From the NCBI GenBank assembly GCA_019914995.1, contig CM034136.1, positions 1,689,270-1,753,269 on the forward strand: DNA of 64,000 nucleotides, read 5' to 3'. Positions 23,808 to 35,700 of the stretch are shown piece after piece (the first letter of the stretch is position 1; every line of letters starts with the position of its first letter). The DNA comes from Acanthochlamys bracteata (Eukaryota > Streptophyta > Magnoliopsida > Pandanales > Velloziaceae). A model generated the notes under the pieces. The model made no database searches. It saw only the letters and a list, made by a program, of their open reading frames with translations, and was not told where the DNA came from. The translations under genes were made by a program, and so were the position numbers.

Positions 23808-23819
23808 TGGGCCGGCCCA
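23808..23819 (-). promoter_or_regulatory. Palindromic double site II element (TGGGCCGGCCCA)
   Basis: Two TGGGCC/GGCCCA site II motifs fused back to back, about 200 bp upstream of the ESF2 start codon. Site II elements bind TCP factors and mark promoters of ribosome-biogenesis and translation genes, which fits ESF2. Confidence 0.6.
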
Positions 23820-23913
23820 GCGATCAATTTGGACTCAATGCCTTCATCCTAATAATTTCAGCTTTTCATCCATCCAAACAGCCCTCAAGCTTTTCGTGTA
23901 GTTTCTGAGCCTT

Positions 23914-24121
23914 GGGGGCGTTTGGCTAAGCTGAAAAGTTTCTAACTGTCTTGAAAAAGTCACTTTTTATTATTTTCTGAAAAACTAGCTGTAAATTTTT
24001 TTGAAAAAGTGCTGTGTTTGGATAAAATTAACTTTAGGAAAAAAATTGAAGAGTGTTTGGCAAAAAAAACTGAGAAGTTTAAGAAAGTCTAGAAAGACCG
24101 AAATGCCCTTTATAATATAAT
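23914..24121. mobile_element. MITE-like repeat, copy 1 of a dispersed family
   Basis: It starts GGGGGCGTTTGGCTAAGC and contains 'GTGTTTGGATAAA' and 'GTGTTTGGCAAAAAAAA' blocks, then 'GAAAGTCTAGAAAGACCGAAAT'. The same blocks in the same order occur at 27028-27228. The right border merges with a TA-rich palindrome, and no target duplication could be defined. Confidence 0.5.
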
Positions 24122-24136
24122 ACTTTTATGTATATG

Positions 24137-24310
24137 TATACATATATGTACATGTACACATATGTATACATATACATACATGTACACATATTTTTATGTG
24201 TTTTTATGTATATGTATGTGTATGTATACATATACATATACATAAAAACACATAAAAATGTGTACATGTATGTATATGTATACATATGTGTACATGTACA
24301 TATATGTATA
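24137..24310. repeat. Near-perfect 174 bp palindrome of TATG/TACA units
   Basis: The two arms, each about 65 bp outside a short centre near 24223, are almost exact reverse complements: 'CATGTACACATATGTATACA' at the left mirrors 'TGTATACATATGTGTACATG' at the right, and both arms contain the non-repetitive word TTTTTATGTG / CACATAAAAA. One TA dinucleotide differs. It lies about 520 bp upstream of the ESF2 ATG. Could be an inverted duplication of a microsatellite or a MITE core. It gives spurious Tyr/Met/Val ORFs on both strands. Confidence 0.85.
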
Positions 24311-25039
24311 TATAAAATTTATGAATACTTCTTATATATTATTTATTTCTTATTTATGTTTTATTTGTATACTAATATTAAATTTATGAATATTTGTAAT
24401 ACTAATAAATCCAAAAACTCTTACTGATCGTAACACTCTCAAACAATAACATACTGCAGAAAATTTAACAGTTGTATACACCTAATAATCAAACATGAAC
24501 AACCTCTCTTCACCTCTCTCCATAATAGCTAGTTGAAACACCTATGCAAGACTCAACATTCAGCATGTTATCAGTCACTCGTAGCTTAGAACCTTCACAT
24601 TTCCTGTTTTAAAAATTTCCCTCAAACAGAGCACAAAAATCCAGGTTCCATTCTACAACATTTTCTGTCTAGATCCACAAGGAAAACGAAATTCCAAATT
24701 CAATTACGCAACATTTTGAATAATGAAAAGAAAAAACAAAAAAAAGAAAAACAGAGCACAATGACTGACTCACTAAACAAAATGGAAGAACCAAACAAAC
24801 TTAGAAGCGGGCTGGGCTGAGTGCAGTTACCAAATCAATGGAAAAACAAGAAAAGCCATCATACTTTCCCAAACTAGAAAACAAAACCAATCAATAGAAA
24901 CACTAGATTACAACTTGATGATTACATGTTTCATAGAATGCAGTTACTCATACTTATCAGTTCACCCAAAAAATTTCAACAAACAGATATAAGTGACGAT
25001 TACCAAAGCCCACCAGAACAATATTAGTGAATACTAAGC
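24311..25039. other. AT-rich spacer, no gene seen
   Basis: No frame, splice pattern or repeat ends that I can support. Confidence 0.4.
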
Positions 25040-25880
25040 ACTTACAGTGCTACAGTTCCACATCTAAAATTAACGCATATAAAAACTCAACCTTCAACCC
25101 CAAACATAACCACAAGTCATTTTCTAGGATAAAAGGCTTACCTAGCTATTTAAGTCGAACGGCTTGGCTTCCTAATCTATTCCAAATTTCGACGTCGAAC
25201 CTTTTGCCTTCTATCAAGAAAAATACATACCACATAGGAAAGGAGTTAATAAATAGTCTAATACTAATACTTGACGATAATATTTAGCGTGGCATCTCAC
25301 CTAAAACAGTGGACCCCACTTGCTCACCAGATTTCCCGCCACTTGTTCGCCGAATTCCGGCAATTAGGATTCCAGCTAGTAAGAAATTGCAGCAGTGGGC
25401 TAGAAGGAGGAGCAGTAGCAACGAACAGCAGCGGCGGGTTGCTCACGACGGCAATCATCAGCAGGAAAATGGTTGTTGCCGAACTAGGGTTTTGTTTAGG
25501 CGAGACTTTTCGGCATAATTAAAACAGGCAAAGAGTAAGAGGACTAGCAGGTTACTGAACCACTCAAGGGCAATGATCGCCGTCGAATTTGGCCGAATTC
25601 TTCAGACGGAGCTGCAGCCACGCGGGTGCTCAAAATTGCGCTGCTCCGGCAACAAATGGCTTGGCAATTGCAAGACCAAGTAGAATGGAGGAAGAAGAAA
25701 GTAATCTGGCGCCGATTGAGGGGAAAATCAACTGGAAAGAAAGATCGCGCGGGAGGGGACCCGGGCGAAGCTTCAGCCGCGCGGGGAGAAGGAAAGAATA
25801 AAGAGAAAAGAGAAAAAAAAATGATAATGAAGACCACCTAGGCCTTCTAGAGAGCTTTAGAAAATTCCAGGGGTAAAAAT
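25040..25880. repeat. GC-richer duplicated segment, unit 1
   Basis: Shares with unit 2 (25985-26760) the words 'AAACTCAACCTT', 'AAGTCATTTTCTA', 'CCAAATTTCG', 'GCATCTCAC' and 'CCACTTGCTC', in the same order at offsets of about 910-960 bp, and a late purine-rich GGGAGAGGAAG-like stretch. It contains short overlapping ORFs in several frames, none convincing. On the minus strand it looks like a promoter plus CT-rich leader. Confidence 0.55.
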
Positions 25881-25984
25881 TGGTGGGTCAGCGGGCTGAG
25901 TTGAAGTGCTTAAACACACCAATCTAGCTTATTAACTTAGTTCATTATAACACATTTACAAAAATACCTTTATAAGATTTTGCA

Positions 25985-26760
25985 GGATATTACATATAAA
26001 CTCAACCTTGTTCCCCAATCATAATGGTAAGTCATTTTCTAATGTTAGTGCTAATTTGGATAAAAGACTTACCCAGCTAGATGACGAAACGGGTAGACTC
26101 CTAATAAGCTCCAAATTTCGTGTCAAACTTTTATACTTTTCACTCGAAGAGAACACCTATAATGAACGAAGTTAAAAGATAGTTCAACAACAAGTTTAGA
26201 CTACAAAAATCACACGTCGCATCTCACGTGTACAACGGATCCACTTGCTCGTCGGAATCCAACGACTTAGCTTATAGCCGGAATTTGAATGGCCTTGAAT
26301 AATGATTCAATGGACGTCGAACAACTACAATTACAAGCCACCGCACTAGTGGCGAGATCCTAAACCTAACGCGAGCAGCAATGACAAGCGTTGACCTTAG
26401 AGAGCAGCAGCGCTAATCCGATTAGGAGAATGTAAATTCAAGTATTGTGTAGCCACAAAGAAGGAATAAGAAGAGAATTTCTTTCTCCAACAGCCAACTT
26501 CCGCCGATTATGGTATGGTGGTAAAATCTATGCTCGGCTAGCACTCTCGCAGTCGATGAGTGGTAAGATTTTCAACAGCACAATACACGGAAGAAGAGAA
26601 AGAAGTAGGAGAGGACTCGCTGGGAGAGGAAGATCAGCGTCGGTGGCAAGCACAACTCAGCTTGTTCACGAGAAGGAGAATTTGGATGAATGAGAAAAAG
26701 AGATGGAAAGAATGATGTAGGTAAGTAAACAAAAACAAAATTTTCTAGAAAAATCTAGGA
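25985..26760. repeat. GC-richer duplicated segment, unit 2
   Basis: Diverged direct copy of 25040-25880. Its ORFs are not conserved with those of unit 1, which argues against coding function and for a duplicated promoter, leader or transposon end. A third, weaker relative may be 29530-29740. Confidence 0.5.
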
Positions 26761-27027
26761 ATTGATATGGCTTAGCCTGGAAATTAGATCCACACGTTAT
26801 CCCAACTCAAATAAACTTAGCCCATAAAATTTTAAAAGAAATGAATATAGCTTTCATTGTAGTTTTTAGATGTTACAAACTCGATCTTTATGGTGCTTTT
26901 TTTTAAAGCATCTCTGAGATGCTTTTTCAAATACAACTGTTGAAAGCACCTTGAAGCAGCTTAAAGTCAATTCATCCAAACACTCAATTCACTGTTTTGT
27001 GCTTTTTTCGGGTTTTACAGCCAAACA

Positions 27028-27228
27028 GGGCCTTAATTTTTATTACAAAAGTTACTTTTTTGACTTTTTTAAAAAAAAGTAGCTGAAAATTTTTTTTGAA
27101 AAAAGGAGGTATGTGTTTGGATAAATTTAACTTTTTCTTAAAAAAAGTTGAAGAAAGTGTTTGGCAAAAAAAATTGAAAAGTTAAAAAAAAGTATACAAA
27201 GACTAAAATATCCTTTACAATATTATAT
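27028..27228. mobile_element. MITE-like repeat, copy 2 of the family at 23914
   Basis: Carries 'GTGTTTGGATAAATTTAACT' and 'AGTGTTTGGCAAAAAAAATT' in the same order and spacing as copy 1, followed by a TA run as there. 26885-27027, just before it, ends in 'CAGCCAAACAGGGCCTTAAT', which looks like the end of another element. Confidence 0.5.
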
Positions 27229-27849
27229 ATATATATATATAATTTACAAATATTATATTATAAATTCTTTTATTTTTATATTTTATTTCTAAATTAATAT
27301 TATATTGATAAATATTTTGTAAAAAATGCATATAATTTAAAATTAATATACATATATTTTTTTAAGCTAATAGTAAAGATAGATACATGATTATTTACTT
27401 ATATAATATAATTAAAATTATACTTTAAAAATAATATTAAATATTTTAAAATTAAAGATTAGTTTGTAAATACGTTTTTAAAGTTAATTTTAAAACTATA
27501 AATGCATTGTTATTACTTACTTAACGACTAATTAATTATATTTTAAAACAATGTTAATATTTTAAAATAAAAAATTAGTTTTGAGTAGATGAATATGTTA
27601 TTACTTCTGTAATACTAATTAATTATATTTTTTAAATAATATTAATATTTTAAAATTAAAATTTTGTTTATAAATATGTTATTTAAGTTAATTTTAAAGA
27701 TATAAATACATTATTATTTACTTATTTAAGGATTAATTAATTAATTAAAAATTATTATTAATGAATAAATAGTATAATTTTATAGTATACTGTGATAATA
27801 ATACATTCATATACTAAACAATTTCAAAAGTTCAGCAAAAAACAATAAT

Positions 27850-28005
27850 CAAATTAATATTCATACAGTGAGAATAGTTATACAATCGTCGTTGAAATAT
27901 TTCATTAGCAATTTCATCACGACGCTTCAACCAATCTATATCACTATCTCCAACGTTCAAATCTTCGGATTGAATAGTTGATGCACTGCCATATGCTTCA
28001 CTGCC
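27850..28005 (-). pseudogene. Short coding relic, possibly C-terminus of a PIF/Harbinger nuclease
   Basis: One minus-strand frame reads SEDLNVGDSDIDWLKRRDEI followed by ANEIFQRRL, an Asp/Trp then W-x-x-x-RD-x-IA pattern like the tail of plant ALP1/HARBI1-like nucleases. It is short, has no upstream domain here and is embedded in AT-rich repeat, so the call is weak. Confidence 0.25.
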
Positions 28006-30664
28006 ATATGTTCAAATCACCATCCAGCACTATGCCATAGTTTGCATATAACCATCCTATAGTTTTGTAATATGGAAAAGTATTTTAATAATTAACCACA
28101 TCAGTAAGAATAGAAAGTAGGAAAATAATCCCTTAGCAACCAACCCAACATATCACACATGCATAAGAAGGTGCTATGCTGCTTGACTCCTTCTAAGCAT
28201 TAGCCTACTTTTTGTACTTTTTTTATTGCTTGACCCCTTGTAGCCTACTTTTTTTTGCTTGTGTTTTTCAAGAAATTAAAGAAAACATGTTTTTTAGAAT
28301 TGGAAAATCTAATGATCCAGAAAAAAAAAGTGATATTTTGCTAAGTTTTGAGTCAAATGAGTCAAATATTTAGTTGATTAATAACAACACATTAGCATGT
28401 CACTCATTTTGATAAACTTGAATCAAGTCAAAAGTAATGAACGCATATGATTTAAATTAAATCAAAGACAGAAATTTTTTTTTTTAAAAAAAAAAGTTAC
28501 AGCAGTTTATAATTTTAGTGATTTCTTCTATACATGGTAATTAACCTACTCCACTAACTAAAATATTATGAACTAACAAATTTTTATTTTGAGTGATTAA
28601 AAGGAAGCTCCATTAAATAATTTGATCATATAAAACCAAACTTTATAAAATCGTTTTCAAAATAAAAGCTTTCAAACAAGAACACCTTCTAACATCTTAA
28701 GAACACATTCGAACATCACAACAAACTGCCCCCTATGAGAAAAACATCTTAAGAAAAAAATGCATATAACTAGCTCAAGATTGAAGAGTAACAAGATTAG
28801 CTCCACCATTAACAAGATATCAATAAAACTGACCTCAAATGACTACTATGTTCCAGCACAGCATCAAAAGGAAAAAAAACACTTCAACTAATCAAACCAG
28901 ACATCTATTAGTTTAACATCTACCTTAAGATTATATGATTCATATCATGCAAGATCAGAAGAAAAGTAGCACAACTGTCCAAAGTCATTCAAGTATAAAT
29001 TTGAACTCCATTTTTGTTCAAAACTTGAAAAAAGTTATATCTCTAACACTGCACAGAAATTTCTCTTAATACAGCAACTTCATGTATTTAATGGGGTTAA
29101 AAAAACAAAAATTCAGAAATATCATAACGAAGGCAGACAAAAAAAAATTCAAAGGAATTTTTTTCTTTGACGATAATGATCCAAGTAGGCATGATTTCCA
29201 TCCAAATCTAGTAAAGAAATTGTACTCTAACAAAAAACACACAAGTTTACAGAACACGAAGAAAAAATGAGAAAACAAAACTATGACATTCAACCGAGCA
29301 CTAAATCCTTCATATACAAACGGCCACAGACAATCAATATTAGAAATACTAAATATCATAAACAAAATATTATAATTATCAACTATAAACTGCCACCACC
29401 ATTGACTAAAAAATTTTCAATTTTTTCCGGAAACACTAAACGGCAAAAAAAATTTCCTAGATTCCAGCACTCAACTTCAATCCAATCGTTTCAAAACAAA
29501 ACAGAAAGAAAAGAAAATTTGTTCAATTGAATTTTGAAAGAAGAAGAAGAATTTAATCACCCTTTCGCAGTCGTTTTCGCGCTCTCAAGCTTGATTGGTG
29601 CCGCACAACGGCTACAAAGTTCGCAGTGGTTAAGTAAGAGACAAGAAAGCGAAGATCGGCGTCGGAGAAGAAGCACGCTTGCCGGAACAAGAGATCGCTG
29701 GCGGGGTGGGGCAGAGCCGAACAGAGAAAAAACCTAGAATCAAGTCTGCGTAAGAGAAATGAAAAAGATGGTTGAATGAATTGCTGGATAACTAATATAT
29801 ATACATCTGTAATTTCGTTAACTTAGTAGGGATAAAGTCGACATTGCATATAGGCGCTGAGAAAAAAGTCGCGTGCAACTTTTTTAAAAAAATTACACTG
29901 GATAACTTTTTTTTTTAACTTATAAGTTAAAAAAATAACTTATTAATTATCTATCCAAATACACTTTTTTCAACTTCAAAATTATAAAATATCTATCCAA
30001 ACACTACCCAAACCAAACCTGTGTACCGGAAAACTACTGAAATATAAAATCTTACCAAATATTTGTGTGACGAAATACTAAAACCAATTGATAATAGGAG
30101 TAATGAGTTCAAACTTCAAATATTTATTAATATTATTATAAAATTATTATAAGTAATATGGAATAAAAAATATTTACATGTGTTTTTAGCGTAGGTTACA
30201 AAAATGAATTTAAATATTTAGTTTGAAATGAAATAGATCACCAAGATGAGTTTAAACTTTTTAATAAATTAGAATTGTATACAAAAAAACAATGTATATA
30301 AGGTCTCAGATCCAGATGTGGCATTACATTAAATACAGTAATTTTCATGTGGATGTAATCGTACTACAAACCCATGAATCTATCACAAGAGAAGGCATAC
30401 CTTCACCAATTTCAACCAAACTCATTCAATGCACTCAACAGCCTTCTTCTCAACCCCTCTTCCTCTTCATCAATATTCTTACCACCTAATCCTCCTCAAT
30501 TCTCAAGCAACTAATCCAACCACATCTTCATTTCATCATAACAAAAGAGAGAACCAAAACAACTCCAACCCTCTGTTAATGGCTTTACGTTCATAACTAG
30601 AACACTTCATTCTTCTTATTCTACTTTGTTCTTGTTGTTCTGATCTTTGAAAAAAGCACCCTTT
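28006..30664. other. AT-rich intergenic DNA
   Basis: No gene is supported. 29530-29740 is a GC-richer pocket like the 25040 and 25985 units. 29860-30010 has MITE-like 'ATCTATCCAAATACACTTTT' and 'CTATCCAAACACTACCC' words. The stretch just before 30664 is the promoter and leader of the next gene. Confidence 0.4.
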
Positions 30665-31174
30665 ATGGCATCCTCTCGTCTTTCTTACCAGAAGCTGCAA
30701 AAGCTTCCAGGCCCCTCACCGGAAGTCTACGATGATAATGATAATAACTACGCCAGCCTCAACAAATCTCTCTCATCAATCCTGCAAAGGAGTTTGACAA
30801 GTTTCCTGAAACCTCAAAGAGTTTACTACTTGAGGAGAAGAAGAGCTAACATTAATGGATCAGCAAGCAGTAGTCAAAAATGGCGTAAGCCACGGCTGAG
30901 AGTTGCAGGACTTTTGCGGAGGAACGCAATGAAGATGATCAGCTCTGCAGCGACAAAATTTATGAAGAGGATCAAGGAAGGGAAACCTTATATTGGTGAA
31001 CTGTTTGCAGGAAACTACATGTTCATGCAAGTTAGCCCTTCTCCTACAACACTTAAATCTCTCAAAGGTGGAGTAAGGCATTCTTCTTTGTTGGCCACAG
31101 CTGAAGCTTACCGGCATTACTGCAGCGTCAGGACTTCTGCAACTACTGCTAGTAATACTGATACTAATTACTAG
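30665..31174 (+). CDS. Small basic protein of unknown function
   Basis: A single-exon frame of 169 codons plus stop. The ATG at 30665 is the first in frame; upstream codons to 30647 contain no ATG. I do not recognise the family. The N-terminus is neutral (SYQKLQKLPGPSPEVYDD), then comes an Arg-rich patch (YLRRRRANING, about residues 53-63) and a conserved-looking middle, WRKPRLRVAGLLRRNAMKMI, continuing into a second basic amphipathic helix (KFMKRIKEG, near residues 100-108) and KPYIGELFAGNYMFMQVSP. The C-terminal third is Ser/Thr-rich. No signal peptide or membrane helix is obvious; the basic patches could bind nucleic acid or membranes, or act as nuclear signals. The clean frame and ordered codon use support a real gene. 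It converges on BRN1; a SINE-like unit lies just downstream. Confidence 0.75.
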   Translation: MASSRLSYQKLQKLPGPSPEVYDDNDNNYASLNKSLSSILQRSLTSFLKPQRVYYLRRRRANINGSASSSQKWRKPRLRVAGLLRRNAMKMISSAATKFMKRIKEGKPYIGELFAGNYMFMQVSPSPTTLKSLKGGVRHSSLLATAEAYRHYCSVRTSATTASNTDTNY

Positions 31175-31199
31175 GTCGTCCGATGACTAGTGTTCTCAG

Positions 31200-31315
31200 T
31201 TGTTTCTTTTTATTGTTATTGTTATTTTTTCTTTGAGATAAATCCGTGGGATTCAAACCCTCAGACCTCTCATTAAGAGAGGAAGATAAATGCCTTAGCC
31301 ACTCCATCCTTGGGT
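31200..31315 (-). mobile_element. tRNA-derived SINE-like unit in the 3' flank of the small basic protein gene
   Basis: On the minus strand a pol III box A-like GAGTGGCTAAGGC (31292-31304) is followed 31 nt later by box B-like GGGTTTGAATCC (31249-31260). Between them CCTCTCTTAATGAGAGG can form an anticodon-like stem-loop with TTAA in the loop, as in tRNA-Leu(UAA). The acceptor stem does not close, and an A/T-rich AACAATAACAATAAAAAG tail follows. This fits a SINE head better than a working tRNA gene. Confidence 0.55.
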
Positions 31316-32658
31316 GCTTGGCCAGTTGTTTTACATTTTAAATCATATTATTACTATTATTATATTATCATCTTTGTTTCTTGTTAATTTGTCTGGTGAA
31401 CGGATTGAAGTTGGGAGAAGTAAACTGTTCATATATAATCAGATCAGTACTACTGATTTTTATATGTTTCGTGTAGTGCATGTTTACTCCACCCCGGAAG
31501 TGATTTAGGAGAGAAAAATTCATATGTACGTTCCCAAATTTTTTGTGATTTATTATATTCATTTGTCATATTTATTTTTTAATAATTCATTTCTGCAAAA
31601 ATAAACGAACCCGTATTTAAAAGTGTAGAATAAGCTATTATAGTATATATTTGATACAGAAAGCACCAGGTAAAACGCTCATTTTCAAGTTTCCGGTACA
31701 AATATATGGTTCAAGTTCGTTCTCGGATATTCTCGCGTTTTTGCACAACTTTGTGAAGGGTAACAAAAACACTAGATGATCAGTTCTAGGAATTGAACTA
31801 CTTTCCGACAACGAAGCATCGGCAACATTTAACGCTGGAAGGTGCTTTTTTGCGTAGAAAAGGAAAATTGCGGAGAGATTAATTAGACATGAATATGATG
31901 GTATGTAATTGTTTGTGTGGTCCATTCTATTCAACGATTAGGAAACAAAAAGATAGTGCGAGACAAAGCAACGACGCAATAAATAGGGTAGGCCAGTGAT
32001 GTCAGCTATAACTGTAGTTTGGCAAACAGCTGGATCACAAAATCAACTGTTCTGGAATCTGGATGAAAAAGATCAAAACGTAGCAGAAATCTTAAGGAAA
32101 GAAAGTGTTACGAAATCACTTGTAAAGGGAAGTCTTGCGGTTTCATAAGCCAACCAACTTGCCACATTTCGAACAGTAAACATAGTAAATGAACTTCAGA
32201 AATTGTTAGAAAGTAATTTTATAAAAATAATAATAAATCACTCGAAAGTATTTTTGTAACAAAAGAAAATTATTTTCAGATCACTTACGGTGAAGTAAAC
32301 ATGCCCGTGTTGGACGGAGCCTTATCAACAAAAATTAGATAATGATTTTGCCTATCAGCATCTCTTGAAGAATATCTTCTCAACAAACGCAAATGGGGAA
32401 CATTTTATGACCAGATAGTTACAGGTGCATACAAGAGACGATGAATTAAATAACTGCAGAGGCTCAGAGCTATGCAATTTTTCTATAGTGAAACAAAGAA
32501 TCCTCTGACTACATGGTAGCTGATCAAGAATATTACTCTGAAATGTTTAAATAAAATGAATTCAATATCTGAGTGTCTAATGGAATTCTTAAATTATACA
32601 TATTTTACAAAATGGCAACTGAAATCGATAGTATACAACAATGATGGTGGAGATGGAT
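31316..32658. other. Spacer between convergent genes
   Basis: Contains the 3' UTRs of the small basic protein gene (left) and BRN1 (right). No other coding or RNA feature is supported; a minus-strand open frame at 31638-31934 shows no family content. Confidence 0.4.
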
Positions 32659-32775
32659 TCAATTCACCACCTTCAGGACATTTAAGGATAACCTGAAACA
32701 ATGAATACTGTTATCTTTCACCCAAAAAATGTCCGTCCAAATAACAGTTGCTACAGTGTTCAATAACACTTACTG
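32659..32775 (-). other. BRN1 stop codon inside a strong splice donor; alternative C-terminus
   Basis: The annotated stop reads CAG-TAA-GTG, so CA|GTAAGTG is also a near-consensus donor. An 81 nt intron to the acceptor TTGTTTCAG (exon from 32692) would remove the stop and add LSLNVLKVVN before TGA at 32659-32661. The main entry uses the unspliced stop. Confidence 0.5.
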
Positions 32776-35700
32776 AGAATTTAACGGTTCAATGTCGAAA
32801 GGCTTACTCTGCTTGTTGTCTCTCTTAAGCTGTACTTTCAATTTCTTACCACCTAAAGGGAAACCGTTCATCCTAGTAATGGCAGCCTGAGCAGCTGCTG
32901 GTGAGTCAAAACTCACAAATCCTGCAAAATGATTTTAAACAATGAATATGCAAGGATTACTTGATACACAATAGCATGCAATATAGTTGTTTTACCGAAG
33001 CATTTACTAACTCCTGTTGCTTTGTCTACATAAACTTTTGCACTCAAAACTCTTCCAAATCCCTGAAAAGCATTGGCAAGCTCCTGATCTCCATAATCTT
33101 GGGGAATGTGATAAATAAACAAGTTTGCTCCAAGAGGGCCTGCATTTTGATCAACTCCTCCAACTAATAAGGCATATCATCATAAAAGCTAAAAGACTTT
33201 AGGAAACATTATGTATAGATGTGGGCGACAGAGAAATATCTCTCATTGACCTTCTATCTGGCCACCTGAACTTGGACTGACACTTGATGATGTTGCTGAA
33301 CTACTACTTGCGTCTACTTGTGCTGCTGCACGTGAATTTCCTAAAGGTCTGTGGTTCAAGGACCCACTAGGATACTGGACGTTTGGAACTGTAGGATATC
33401 CAGATCCCATGTAGCCAGCTGATTGCATGGCAGCAAAATCTCTAGGCACTATACTTGGGGTTATATTAGAAGTGATTTCGCAAACTGAATTTCCTTGGCA
33501 GCCTGCTGGAATAACATTATGGTATGAAGCTGAATTTTGCATTGAAGACAAAGGATATTGCATGAGCCCGTAAGCAGAATGAGCCTGCAAAGAAAAAACC
33601 ATAGACATCTATAAATCCAAATTACCATGAACAAGGGCATTAAAAGGACTCATGCTCAGGAATAACATTTCAACCAACTTGTATGTTTCGGAGTCTTGAC
33701 TCCACTAGGATCTCATACAAGAAAACTTTCACAAGTCAAAAGAAGTAGTAACCTGCTTTGCATATGCTGTATCACCATATAGCGGAAACCTGCTAATAGA
33801 TGAACTCACCTATAGAATCATAGTGCTTTCTTGATAAAAAAATTTGTTGAAATTGCATGCTATAATATATTGATGGAGATATCTATAAACTGGCATTACA
33901 GCTAGCTTAGTGATCATATTATGAATGTCTCAACTTACTTGCCTTGTATGATCTATGGTAGTACCCTCCATCATAGCATCAGACTCACGCTATATCATAA
34001 ATGCTCCATATGAGCTGCTCTAATTCCACATTATATATTTGCTCCTACTAAGGTGTTTTGTATGATGTATCAAAGCCCCAACCATCAGGAGCCCTTCTTT
34101 TGGCTACATACTGTAACTGTCCGAATATTTTATTAACAAATCCTCATCTAGCTAAAAGATCATTAATGTTCTCTTCTTGGCACAAAGGAGAGCACCTAGG
34201 TTGTTTATCATTCTTAAAGGAGACAAAACTGATGGAACACAAATTACAAACCTCGGCAGTACCATAATTGGATTAAATCGTTATCATTTGGTCTTTTTTT
34301 CCATCAAAGAGATCAAGAGAAAATGGAATTCGGGAATCGTCCGATAATGACCACATACAATTGAATAGCTTACTTCTCCGAAACTTCATAAGTAAAAGTA
34401 TGTTTATGATTCAAAGATGCTAAAGTTAAGAAAATTAATGGTACTATCATTCCAATATGAACTTCACAATTGGATGAAAATCCTTATCATTATCCTTTTG
34501 GCCTTTTTTCCATCAAGAAAGACCAAGAGAAAAGAAATAAGGGAATACTTAGATAATGACAGCATATAATTGGATAACTTACTCCTCCATAACCTCTAAC
34601 TCACTAAATTCAGATTAAATAGCATCCTCCCACTTTTGTCTTAACTAAATTCCTTGTAGGAGTCATGGTAGCAAATTTCTATAAAGAAAACATGACCCTT
34701 TATGCACTACATTTAGAAATTTTTACAGTCAAGTTACTTTATGTCTCACACTTGAATACACTAAAGAAGATCCTGTCCTAGGTCCATCATAAGCAGAAAA
34801 TCATTTATTTAACATCAAGTGATCACAGATAGTGCTCCCTAATTCATTTAGGCAAGATCCTTAAGTAATTTCTAGAGTTAGCTTTTATTTATAAGATCTT
34901 GTGAGGCATACCATATGCAAATGTTATGGCACTTAATGATTCTCAAATTTCACAACTTCAAGATTTATTACCTTGTGCTCGAACTACCCTATGCTCTAAT
35001 AAACACCATTTAAATATATAGCCTATGCTTAAGAAATACCAAAAAAGCCATCTAAGGCTTCATGCAACCTTGGTTTGTGCCAACATAAAATGTATTGACA
35101 AGTAGGCACTTCACAAAATCTTTTGTCACTTCTTTTAATCTTTATATATAATAATATAAACAACCATTAGAAGGAAAAACCCAATTTTCATGCTCATGCT
35201 AATCTATGGTAACAAAAGATAGAATTTCAAGGATTATAATGAGAAATAGTTAATAAAAATTACTGTAATTGAAGAAATAAAAATACATGTGCTAGAGGCT
35301 CCCACTTTTGATAGGAATTGACCACAATCTAGTTCAATGTTGTTTCCATTGAATAACGGATTTCGCTCACAAACTTTTCCTCCAGCTTGTACTGTACCCT
35401 TTCATGCCATTAATGTAAATCTTAATCTGATTTGATTTTTTTTTGTTTTCACTTTGACGTATTTGATTCTTTTGAACAACTAGTAGTGCTATATAGTATT
35501 TGCATAGGCATAATTAAGTTTATTGTTTGAATGAATTTAATTTCCTTTTTTTTATTGGAAGCATTAAGATTAGCTATTACATAACATTTCAAAAATTGAT
35601 AAACTATATCCTTTCTTTTAAATATATAATATTCTTACCATGAATGTTTGTGTTAAATTTCTTAATTAGATAGTGTAACTATTACATAGTCACAGAAATT

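Noticed and set aside
24079-24427. ORFs on both strands of the palindrome
   Set aside because: Mirror-image translations of TATG/TACA repeats.
25271-25841. Several 70-97 residue ORFs in the GC-richer segment
   Set aside because: They overlap in different frames and are not conserved in the duplicate at 25985-26760.
29066-29365. 99-residue minus-strand ORF, Phe-rich
   Set aside because: Poly-T driven; no family content and no splice or promoter support.
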